DNA of 10,718 bases, from the NCBI GenBank assembly GCA_016938095.1, contig JAFGVG010000311.1:1-10718 (forward strand), in the 5' to 3' direction. Origin of the DNA: Bacteroidales bacterium (GTDB taxonomy: Bacteria; Bacteroidota; Bacteroidia; Bacteroidales; UBA10428). This document shows, piece after piece, positions 1 through 6,178 of this stretch. The notes beneath the pieces are model-generated. The model was not told the origin of the DNA, ran no database searches, and was given only the letters and a program-made list of their open reading frames with translations. Positions within the stretch are counted from its first letter, which is position 1. Every line of letters starts with the position of its first letter. The translations under genes and the position numbers were made by a program.

Positions 1-31
1 CGTATACAGTACAAATTTAAACTTCAAATGT

Positions 32-916
32 ATGAAAAGGAAAAGTGTGTTTTTTGGATTAATGCTGGTGGCTGCCATCGGTTTTTTTACACAATCGTGC
101 TCAAAGAACGATGAAGGCACCATTGCCGAAACCGATATTGCGCTGGCACAGGATGAAGCTTACGTTGAAGCCGTTTATGATGAAGTGGACAACCTGGTCC
201 TTGCCGAAACCAAAACCCTCGACGACAATGATTATGTGAACCCCGGTTTGAAATCAACCTTTACCGATATTTGTTATACGATTACTGTTGATCATCCCGA
301 TTCCACCACTTTTCCAAAGGTGATTACCATTGACTTCGGCGATGGCTGTTCCATAATATTTAACGGCGATACCATCACCCGTTCCGGAGAGATTGTCATC
401 ACGCTCACCAACCGTTGGTTTATTCCCGGCGCACAGCACATCATGACCTTCAACAATTTCTATTTTAACGGCGCAAAGGTTGAAGGTACCCGAACGGTTA
501 CTTTTGTTGGTCTCAACCAGCGAAACCGCTTCGAGGTCGACGTAGAACTCGTAAATGGTAAAGTAAGTTTTGGCGATGCTTATGTAACGCGTACCGCCAG
601 CCATGTACGCGAATGGGCCTGGCACCTGAACCCGCTGATCGATACGGTTTATGTTACTGGTACTGCCAGCGGAGTTAATGTGCTGGGCGAAAATTACAGT
701 CGCGATATTGTTGAACCCCTTATTTATGTTCGTTGTTCCAACCTCAATTACCAATGGGGACTTGCAGGCGGTAAGGTGGAGATCACCAACAGTGCCAGGG
801 GTAATATGACTATCGAGCACAACGGTAACGGTTGCTCCGGCGAAGTGATCGTCGAAAAAGACGGTGCCCAGTACAATTACCAATTCAGGTACAGGTATCA
901 CAAAAGCAACAATTGA
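32..916 (+). CDS. Bacteroidota-type lipoprotein of unknown function
   Basis: Encodes 294 residues. The N-terminus has basic residues (MKRK), a hydrophobic stretch (about 6-19) and a lipobox TQSC with the lipidated Cys at 23, so this is a secreted lipoprotein, in the periplasm or at the cell surface. Residues 33-65 are acidic and probably helical. The rest looks beta-rich, with the pattern ITIDFGDGC (98-106), TRSGEIVI (116-123), VEGTRTVT (150-157), REW (193-195) and GTASG (210-214). I recall this pattern from a widespread family of uncharacterised Bacteroidota lipoproteins; no function is known to me. Four Cys outside the signal (81, 106, 235, 268) could form two disulfides, which is an inference. 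The start at 32 is the only one that gives a signal peptide; the out-of-frame ATG at 28 does not. The gene stands alone, convergent to the minus-strand cluster, and its promoter lies beyond the window edge. Confidence 0.85.
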   Translation: MKRKSVFFGLMLVAAIGFFTQSCSKNDEGTIAETDIALAQDEAYVEAVYDEVDNLVLAETKTLDDNDYVNPGLKSTFTDICYTITVDHPDSTTFPKVITIDFGDGCSIIFNGDTITRSGEIVITLTNRWFIPGAQHIMTFNNFYFNGAKVEGTRTVTFVGLNQRNRFEVDVELVNGKVSFGDAYVTRTASHVREWAWHLNPLIDTVYVTGTASGVNVLGENYSRDIVEPLIYVRCSNLNYQWGLAGGKVEITNSARGNMTIEHNGNGCSGEVIVEKDGAQYNYQFRYRYHKSNN

Positions 917-936
917 TACATTAAAAATAACCATAT

Positions 937-964
937 AAAAAAAGCGGCCTCGGCCGCTTTTTTT
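937..964. terminator. Bidirectional intrinsic terminator between convergent genes
   Basis: Seven A (937-943), a GC-rich arm GCGGC (944-948), a CTCG loop (949-952), the arm GCCGC (953-957) and seven T (958-964) form a hairpin that reads as a Rho-independent terminator on both strands. It starts 20 nt after the stop of the plus-strand lipoprotein gene. On the other strand the TAA stop of the beta-helix lipoprotein gene (963-965) lies at the edge of the hairpin, so the hairpin directly follows translation end. It would end transcription of both convergent units. Confidence 0.9.
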
Positions 965-2027
965 AATGACTATCGTAATATATTACCGGCCAGTTGTAAT
1001 ATTCCATTGCCTGATCACTGTAAATACCTTCCCAGTCGCCGTCTGAAGGTGAAGTTGCAGTGCCGTCACCATTGGTATCACCTCCGCGCGAGTCGTCCCT
1101 GAAAGAAGTAAAACTGCATCCTGTGCCGTAGGTAAAGCTTCCCGGATTGGCAACCACCACAAAACTTTCAAAAGTAAACTTCATGGTAACATTGGCCCCC
1201 AGTGTCAGCACACCACCCGGCTCAATCCAGAAATCGTTGTCGTGAATAACGAAAGGTACCTCGGTTTCCTGCCAGCTAACCGTTTCGGTTATCCCGAAAT
1301 CGTCAGATACAAAAATACCATTCATGGCATTCCTGACATTTGCATCGAGTGGATTTGCAAACACATTGGAGTTATCCATATCAATCAGCGAATTCACCGA
1401 TAAGGGCAGGTTATTGCCATAAAAGGTGTTGTTTTTGATCAGGTTTGATGACCCGGCATCGGAAGCATTAAGCGCACCATAGTAAAAATCGCCATACTTA
1501 CCGCCCGCGTTTTTACTGAAAACACAATGATTTATCTGGTTATGATCCGAAACAATATCGAGGGTCGATTTGTAGGCATTATCGCCTCCATAATGAAAAA
1601 GGCAATATGAAAACACATTGGCGTTCGACGCAAGTGAAATATAGCCCCAGTCGCCCTGAACAGGAACTGTTGCGCTGCCATCGCGGTTGTCATCGCCGCC
1701 AAAGGCATCGTCCTTGACACTGGTAAATACAATAGGTTCTGTTTCGGTTCCACTGGCATTAATATGTCCTTCATCTGCAACCATGATGAATTTTCCACCC
1801 GGCCCCAGCTTGATCACTGTTCCCGGTTCAATGGTAAGCGATGCCTCCACCCAAAAATCATAATCACTGATAACATAAACCGAATCGGCATACCAGGTAG
1901 CTGCGCTGGTGATGTCATCGGTAATATAAACAACATTTCCGTTATTGGCAGGAATGTTTTCGGGATCATCAGTACACGATGCCAGGCATAAACCGGCCAT
2001 TAAAAGTACAATCAACAAATTCTTCAT
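963..2027 (-). CDS. Beta-helix-like lipoprotein with duplicated module
   Basis: Encodes 354 residues from the ATG at 2027. I chose this start because it gives a clean lipoprotein signal (MKNLL, hydrophobic core, lipobox LASC, Cys 18). The frame also opens at 2063, but that would add 12 polar residues before the signal and overlap the upstream gene. The protein resembles right-handed parallel beta-helix surface proteins: short strands with IEPGTVIKLGPGG (67-79) and NxF turn patterns such as HCVFSKN and KNNTFYGN. Two copies of one module are visible (about 49-130 and 254-335), each with a DFW(V/I)E strand, then an FTSxxDD segment, a GGDxNxDG loop (110-117 and 315-322) and GDWxxI. The D-x-N-x-D-G loops resemble calcium-binding loops, which is an inference. 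No catalytic residues of a polysaccharide lyase can be assigned. It is the last gene of the minus-strand cluster, 22 nt after the collagen-like lipoprotein gene, so probably cotranscribed. Likely a surface or periplasmic structural, adhesive or carbohydrate-contacting protein. Confidence 0.8.
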   Translation of the reverse strand: MKNLLIVLLMAGLCLASCTDDPENIPANNGNVVYITDDITSAATWYADSVYVISDYDFWVEASLTIEPGTVIKLGPGGKFIMVADEGHINASGTETEPIVFTSVKDDAFGGDDNRDGSATVPVQGDWGYISLASNANVFSYCLFHYGGDNAYKSTLDIVSDHNQINHCVFSKNAGGKYGDFYYGALNASDAGSSNLIKNNTFYGNNLPLSVNSLIDMDNSNVFANPLDANVRNAMNGIFVSDDFGITETVSWQETEVPFVIHDNDFWIEPGGVLTLGANVTMKFTFESFVVVANPGSFTYGTGCSFTSFRDDSRGGDTNGDGTATSPSDGDWEGIYSDQAMEYYNWPVIYYDSH

Positions 2028-2049
2028 AAGGTAATTTTTATTGTACGCG

Positions 2050-2907
2050 TTACTTACAGGCATTGTTGCTCAAAACACTCATCACCAGCGGGTAAGATTT
2101 ATCCGGCAGCGCACTTATGGTTTCCACCTTACTGGCAGGTATCACAATAATTTTAATTTTTGATATATTGGTTGCCCCCTCAAAAGCAGCCTGGGATGTC
2201 CAATTTGTTCCGTTCACCTGCTGGAGGTAGATAGCGCACCCATTATTGGCGGCTGAAACCCAAAACTTCGCTTTATAAGTGGCTGGCTGGTTGATTTCGC
2301 CAGTGGCAAAGTACCATGTATTACCCACGTTTATATAAGCAAGTATTAATGCACTTTCAATCTCCTCATCGTTAAGATTACAGTCTTCCTGTGGGATTTT
2401 CAACGCGCCAATAGCATAATTCACCGTAAATGCATACGGGTCAGTAAAAATGTAACTTTCAGCCGGGAAGCCAAGCTGAAGTCCCCCGCCCCAGGATGTA
2501 AGCCTTGAATCGTTAACACTGTGTTTGGGTCCATAAAACAGGTAATTGGTGGTATCGACATAGTAGTCCCCAATTATACCCATTGTGCCGTCGGGTTCAC
2601 CGTCGCCGGCCAGTATCTGACTGCCCGGATCGCCCTGTTCGCCCTGCAGCGATAGTCCTGTCCCCCATCCCGAAGCGGTTTTAGGGCCATAAAGCATAAC
2701 GGCCGTTTTATCGAGGTAGTAGTCCCCTTCGCTGCCCAGCGAAACGGCAGGAGTGCCTTCACCTGAAATAATCACCGAACCGTCGGCACCGGCAGGTCCG
2801 GTTTCACCCTGAATGCCCTGGGGCCCTTCGGGGCCTTCGGGACCTTCCTTGGAACAGGCAGTCATTGCAACTGAAACAATCATCAATACATACAAAAGGT
2901 TTTTCAT
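2050..2907 (-). CDS. Lipoprotein with collagen-like tract and two repeat modules
   Basis: Encodes 285 residues. The signal MKNLLYV with lipobox MTAC (Cys 18) marks a lipoprotein. Just after the Cys come seven Gly-X-Y triplets (residues 22-42), Pro- and Glu-rich as in bacterial collagen-like proteins. Two copies of a roughly 45-residue module follow (about 47-89 and 99-146), each with GDYY(L/V)D, (L/F)YGPK and WGxGLxL, separated by a short GEQGDPG collagen-like link. The C-terminal 140 residues form a separate, probably globular domain with Cys at 176, 224 and 284; I do not recognise it. The collagen-like tract would be an extended stalk, possibly trimeric, that holds the C-terminal domain away from the membrane (inference from collagen-like proteins in general). 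The gene lies 187 nt downstream of the LytTR regulator gene and 22 nt upstream of the beta-helix lipoprotein gene, suggesting a two-gene lipoprotein unit that may be under that regulator. Confidence 0.82.
   Translation of the reverse strand: MKNLLYVLMIVSVAMTACSKEGPEGPEGPQGIQGETGPAGADGSVIISGEGTPAVSLGSEGDYYLDKTAVMLYGPKTASGWGTGLSLQGEQGDPGSQILAGDGEPDGTMGIIGDYYVDTTNYLFYGPKHSVNDSRLTSWGGGLQLGFPAESYIFTDPYAFTVNYAIGALKIPQEDCNLNDEEIESALILAYINVGNTWYFATGEINQPATYKAKFWVSAANNGCAIYLQQVNGTNWTSQAAFEGATNISKIKIIVIPASKVETISALPDKSYPLVMSVLSNNACK
2470..2769 (-). repeat. Two tandem GDYY/YGPK protein modules
   Basis: The stretch encodes two copies of the same module (2641-2769 and 2470-2613 on the minus strand), sharing the order GxG-P, GDYYxD, YGPK, WGxGL. 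The copies have clearly diverged, so this is an old duplication within the gene. I have seen similar modules interleaved with collagen-like triplets in Bacteroidota and phage-tail-like proteins; this is from memory, not from a search. Confidence 0.7.
2779..2844 (-). repeat. Collagen-like Gly-X-Y tract
   Basis: Seven consecutive Gly-X-Y triplets plus an eighth Gly, placed four residues after the lipidated Cys of the lipoprotein. The first three triplets are GPE, GPE and GPQ, so the DNA here is a near-perfect 9-nt repeat that could change length by slippage. The tract is short compared with most bacterial collagen-like proteins. Confidence 0.85.
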
Positions 2908-2942
2908 AGCTGTAAAATTTTTTAAGGATAGTGGTTTCCCCG

Positions 2943-2972
2943 CAAAAACACAGCATCCTCAGGTTTAACAAA
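2943..2972 (-). promoter_or_regulatory. Weak candidate promoter for the lipoprotein pair
   Basis: On the minus strand a TTTG (2972-2969) is followed after 18 nt by TGTTTTTG (2950-2943), a partial match to the Bacteroidota TAnnTTTG element with G in place of A at the second base. The TTTG lies in a small inverted repeat (GGTTT/AAACC, 2962-2974) that could be an operator. It would give a leader of about 30 nt before the ATG at 2907. The match is imperfect and the pair could equally be read through from the kinase/regulator genes. Confidence 0.3.
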
Positions 2973-3083
2973 CCATTGTTTAGCGGGCGTGGTGTTTGTG
3001 CAATGTAACGCAATAACCATGGTGAATGATTGCCAAAGTTTGCCCTTGACGACCCTGGTTTTGTAACTTGCAGAAAGGGTTTG

Positions 3084-3101
3084 CCGGTAACGGTTTACCG
3101 G
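3084..3101 (-). other. Hairpin over the response-regulator stop codon
   Basis: A perfect 7-bp inverted repeat (CCGGTAA, loop CGGT, TTACCGG) covers the regulator's TAA stop at 3095-3097. No U-run follows on the minus strand, so it is not a standard intrinsic terminator. It could protect the kinase/regulator mRNA 3' end, weaken read-through into the downstream lipoprotein genes, or be chance. Confidence 0.4.
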
Positions 3102-3811
3102 ATTTCGAGGCGCGACAATAACGTGTCTTTCCGGTTTCGTGCCACCGATAAGGTGGTACCATCGGACAAGGTAACATAACCGCCTTCGCCACGGGTGTAC
3201 TTCACTACATGATTGAGGTTAACGGTGTGTGAATGATGAATACGGCAAAAAAAAGAAGGCAGATAAGTTTCGGTTTCCTTCAGGTTACGCGAAATAACAT
3301 AGGATTTCCCCATGGCCACAATTTTTGAATAGCTGCCCTCAGCAGCGCAGTATAACACGTCGGCGGTATTCAGGAATATCACCGAACCGTTATAAGGTAT
3401 TGCCAACCGGCTAAACGCGTGTTGCGAACCATCTTGTTTAACGTTTGATTCCCTCGAGGATTGTCTGTATTTATTAAGCGCCCTGATCAGGTCGTCGCGG
3501 TCAACCGGTTTTAACAGATAATCGAGTGCATTGGCCTTGAAAGCCTTAATGGCAAAATCCTCAAAGGCTGTAACCATAATCACCTTAAAGGCAGGATTTG
3601 GGAAATGCGCAAGCAAATCAAAGCCGGTCATCCCCGGCATATCAATATCCATAAGTACCAGGTCAGGCAACATTTCATTGATCAGCCTGAATCCTTCGGA
3701 AGGACTTGTGGCCGAGGCAATCACCTCAACGTCCACACTTACCGCTGCCAGTTCGGCTTCCAACGAAGCAATGGCATGGGGATGATCGTCAATGATTATG
3801 GTCCTTATCAT
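3095..3811 (-). CDS. LytTR-family response regulator
   Basis: Encodes 238 residues, the usual length for the LytR/AlgR class. The receiver domain (about 1-120) has the acidic pair D8-D9, the phospho-acceptor D55 in LMDIDMPG, T81 and K101 in the KP motif, so all residues needed for phosphotransfer are present. A LytTR DNA-binding domain follows (about 135-235), with the characteristic FxRxHxSxxVNLNHV segment (188-202) and a basic C-terminus. The family binds DNA as a transcription activator through beta-strands rather than a helix-turn-helix. Its ATG at 3811 lies inside the 3' end of the kinase gene (23-nt overlap), so the two are very probably translationally coupled and form a cognate pair. 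Targets cannot be read from sequence; the two lipoprotein genes just downstream, the divergent transport operon and its own operon are the first candidates. Confidence 0.95.
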   Translation of the reverse strand: MIRTIIIDDHPHAIASLEAELAAVSVDVEVIASATSPSEGFRLINEMLPDLVLMDIDMPGMTGFDLLAHFPNPAFKVIMVTAFEDFAIKAFKANALDYLLKPVDRDDLIRALNKYRQSSRESNVKQDGSQHAFSRLAIPYNGSVIFLNTADVLYCAAEGSYSKIVAMGKSYVISRNLKETETYLPSFFCRIHHSHTVNLNHVVKYTRGEGGYVTLSDGTTLSVARNRKDTLLSRLEIR

Positions 3812-5870
3812 GGTTCACTTGCTTTTTCCGGGCAATGTGCAAATGTATAACAGTTCCTGAAGACTGCCCAAGCTGTTCGTTTGAAATTACCTCAACAGCT
3901 TTACCGGAAAACCCATTGACCTTGTTGAAATAGGTTAACCGGCGGGCAGTAATGGCACCTCCCATAGATTGTTTATGACCTGGCTTTCTATCTACATTCA
4001 TACCTGTTCCGTTGTCGGAAATTGCTATGTTCAGCACACCGGGAAAGCTCGATAAACCAACCGCTATCCTGATCTTTTTTTCACCCTGCTTGTCCTTAAA
4101 CGCATGAACGAGTGCATTCTCAACAAAAGGCTGTAGTATAATCGGAGGTATACTAAAGGCAGCAGCATCAATTTCTTTGTCTACTTCAACAGCATAGGTC
4201 AGCTCGTTACCAAATTTGGTCGATTCAAGCAGCAGGTAATCATGCAGCACATCCAGTTCATCCTGTAACGAAACCTCATCCTGACTGGTCTGATACAGGG
4301 TTTTACGCATCAGTCGGGCAAAACTCGACAAATGCGTAAGGGCCGGATCGTTTTGTCCTGTTTGTATGTAGTATTTCAGGGAATTGAGTACATTGAATAT
4401 AAAATGAGGCCTGAGCTGTGCCCGTAATAAACGTTGTTCCATGTCGATCTGCTCCAGTTTTGTTTTGAGCTTATGTTGCCTGATCATTAACAGGAAAAGC
4501 GCCATTATTACCAACAGCAACCCGGCCGACATCCATAAAAAATATTCTCTCGAGCGGATCTTTTGCTGCTGGAACAGCGTTTGTTGGTTCAGTTTTTCAA
4601 TACTGCGCAAGGCCTTTTCATTCTCATATCGGGCTTCAATATCCCGGATCTTTTCCTGCATTTCGACACCTGAGAGCTTTTCCTTTTCAGTCAGATATAA
4701 TTCGTGGTATTGCAAGGCAGCATCGTACCTGCGCAAAGCTTTCAGGTTTTCATACATGCCTTTGTAAACAGGAGGCAATTGGTCTGTTATCTCATGTTCC
4801 GTTGTGATATCCAGCGCTTCCTGCAATACCGCAATGGCCTCATGATACTTTCCCGATTCGTAATAAACTTCAGCCAGTAACACCTGTGAATCAACCACGC
4901 CATACTGGTTATCAAGGCTCTTGTCAAGTTCAATCGCCTGCCGGTGGTAAGAAACCGACAGGTCATAGTTTTTCATCACCTGCCAGTAGCTGGCCAGGTT
5001 TGAATAAGCAGCCGCCAGTCCGCGTTTGTAACCTGTTTTCCGGCTAAGTTCGGCCAACTGGTTGAACCAGTTGAGAGCCTGGTTATATTGCCTTTTGAAA
5101 AAGGCAAACTCACCCAGGGAACAATACAATCCGGCAAGTGTAACATTTTCGGTAAATGGCGTAACCCACGACAATGCCTTGTTCAAGTACTTTTCTGCCA
5201 TCAGGGTATCTTTATTGTTCAGATACAGATCGGCCAGGCATTTGCTCATATCGACATACCCCGTCGAATCACCTGTTTTTTCACATAAAGAAAAAGCCTT
5301 GAAATAATAATCAATTGCTGCTTCAATCTTGCCCTGATCGCTGTAAACAATACCCATATTCTGGTAAAGATCAGCAAGTCCTGTTGAAGAATCCATCTTT
5401 TCTTCAATGGCTATTGCCCTTTTCATAACACTTTCAGCGGAGTCGTATTTGCTCATGATGGCATAACAAATGCCTGCAGAATTCAGATTCTCGGAATATT
5501 TAAGGGAATCGCCCACCCCCTGGTACAAACGCGCAGCCTGCCGGTAATACTGCAAAGCACTGTCGAAATCGCCGGCAGCATACCAGGCATCGGCGGTATA
5601 CTGAAAGTTTTTTCCAAACCAGCGTGGATTATCCGTTTCAGACAAGTTCTTTTGCTGAAAACATAGCCGTGTTTTGCCAAAGTAAAACAATGCAGAATCG
5701 TACTGATAGGCTTCATAAAATCGATAACCTGTAGTATCGTAATTGCAGGGCGAAACGGCCCGGGAAGAATGGTTATCTGTGCTGTTCCGGCGGCATGAAA
5801 ACAGAAGCATGACTATTATGCAAATCAGCATTACCGGTAAGCCCTTTAGCTGAAAAAATTTGAGAGGCAT
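3789..5870 (-). CDS. TPR-containing LytS-type sensor histidine kinase
   Basis: Encodes 693 residues from the ATG at 5870. The frame stays open to 6044, but those extra 58 codons come from a heptanucleotide tandem repeat and lie across a good promoter, so I reject them. The N-terminus is hydrophobic and ends in a lipobox-like LFSC (Cys 26), suggesting export and perhaps lipidation. About nine TPR-like repeats follow (residues 49-399), then a predicted coiled coil (about 397-442), a transmembrane segment (443-463) and a His_kinase domain with the phospho-accepting H489 in LRPHFIFNVLNSL. The ATPase part has N585 (VENALVHAF) and the G1 box DNGTGM (619-624). TPRs would lie outside the inner membrane and sense a protein or peptide; the kinase phosphorylates the regulator encoded next. 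TPR-LytS kinases are common in Bacteroidota. The C-terminal NHDKDHNH tail lies in the overlap with the regulator gene and may only reflect that overlap. Confidence 0.93.
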   Translation of the reverse strand: MPLKFFQLKGLPVMLICIIVMLLFSCRRNSTDNHSSRAVSPCNYDTTGYRFYEAYQYDSALFYFGKTRLCFQQKNLSETDNPRWFGKNFQYTADAWYAAGDFDSALQYYRQAARLYQGVGDSLKYSENLNSAGICYAIMSKYDSAESVMKRAIAIEEKMDSSTGLADLYQNMGIVYSDQGKIEAAIDYYFKAFSLCEKTGDSTGYVDMSKCLADLYLNNKDTLMAEKYLNKALSWVTPFTENVTLAGLYCSLGEFAFFKRQYNQALNWFNQLAELSRKTGYKRGLAAAYSNLASYWQVMKNYDLSVSYHRQAIELDKSLDNQYGVVDSQVLLAEVYYESGKYHEAIAVLQEALDITTEHEITDQLPPVYKGMYENLKALRRYDAALQYHELYLTEKEKLSGVEMQEKIRDIEARYENEKALRSIEKLNQQTLFQQQKIRSREYFLWMSAGLLLVIMALFLLMIRQHKLKTKLEQIDMEQRLLRAQLRPHFIFNVLNSLKYYIQTGQNDPALTHLSSFARLMRKTLYQTSQDEVSLQDELDVLHDYLLLESTKFGNELTYAVEVDKEIDAAAFSIPPIILQPFVENALVHAFKDKQGEKKIRIAVGLSSFPGVLNIAISDNGTGMNVDRKPGHKQSMGGAITARRLTYFNKVNGFSGKAVEVISNEQLGQSSGTVIHLHIARKKQVNHDKDHNH

Positions 5871-5926
5871 TGTGAGAGAATAATTACCCTGTAAAATAGC
5901 AATTAAAACCGCTTTGTTTGATTTTT

Positions 5927-5958
5927 TAAATATACAACCAAAGAAGATAGCGGACAAA
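5927..5958 (-). promoter_or_regulatory. Promoter of the kinase/regulator operon
   Basis: On the minus strand TTTG (5958-5955) is followed after exactly 20 nt by TATATTTA (5934-5927), a 7-of-8 match to the Bacteroidota -7 element TAnnTTTG with the expected -33 spacing. It predicts a start near 5920 and a leader of about 50 nt before the ATG at 5870. This supports the shorter kinase start. Confidence 0.6.
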
Positions 5959-5979
5959 TACCTTAGTAATAAAGATGCT

Positions 5980-6070
5980 GTTGGCCGTTGGCTATTGGCT
6001 TTTGGTAATTGGTAATTAGCCTTTGGCTGTTGGCTGTTGACCAATGGCTAATAGCTAACGGCTAATAGCA
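5980..6070. repeat. Degenerate heptanucleotide tandem repeat, 13 units
   Basis: Thirteen back-to-back 7-nt units with consensus NWTGGCT, in phase without any indel: GTTGGCC, GTTGGCT, ATTGGCT, TTTGGTA, ATTGGTA, ATTAGCC, TTTGGCT, GTTGGCT, GTTGACC, AATGGCT, AATAGCT, AACGGCT, AATAGCA. Left units begin mostly with GT/AT and right units with AA, so the array has drifted as sub-blocks; the 10-mer GGCTAATAGC occurs twice 14 nt apart. Heptameric short tandem repeats (STRRs) are known from cyanobacteria; similar arrays occur in Bacteroidota intergenic DNA as far as I recall. Because 7 is not a multiple of 3, three units encode a 7-residue peptide repeat, which is what extends the kinase frame upstream. 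Confidence 0.9.
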
Positions 6071-6170
6071 CTCAATTACCGACCAACGACATAGAAGTCC
6101 CTTTTGCTGCAGACTGTCATGCGGTAACCCGATTTATGTCTTTCTGTTATTTCTGGTAAGAAAAATCCAT

Positions 6171-6178
6171 TATATTTG
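6171..6178 (+). promoter_or_regulatory. Promoter -7 element of the TonB receptor operon
   Basis: TATATTTG is a perfect match to the Bacteroidota -7 consensus TAnnTTTG. It lies 44 nt before the ATG at 6223, predicting a leader of about 40 nt. No good TTTG is found 19-21 nt upstream; the region holds two TTTCTG direct repeats instead, so the promoter may need an activator. Confidence 0.6.

Noticed and set aside
254..934. Minus-strand open frame of 226 codons opposite the first lipoprotein gene
   Set aside because: It has no signal, domain or recognisable composition, it lies fully antisense to a well-supported gene, and it would cross the bidirectional terminator region at its start.
2028..2063. 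ATG at 2063 as the start of the beta-helix lipoprotein
   Set aside because: It adds 12 polar residues before the lipoprotein signal and overlaps the preceding gene; the ATG at 2027 gives a standard lipobox position.
2804..3192. Small minus-strand open frames between and over the regulator and collagen-like lipoprotein genes
   Set aside because: They overlap real genes in other frames, have no family features and lack a plausible start context.
3531..3850. Plus-strand open frames of about 80 codons across the regulator gene
   Set aside because: They are antisense to conserved receiver-domain codons and show no protein features of their own.
5980..6070. CRISPR array in the repeated stretch
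   Set aside because: The units are 7 nt, directly abutting and without unique spacers, so this is a tandem repeat and not a CRISPR.
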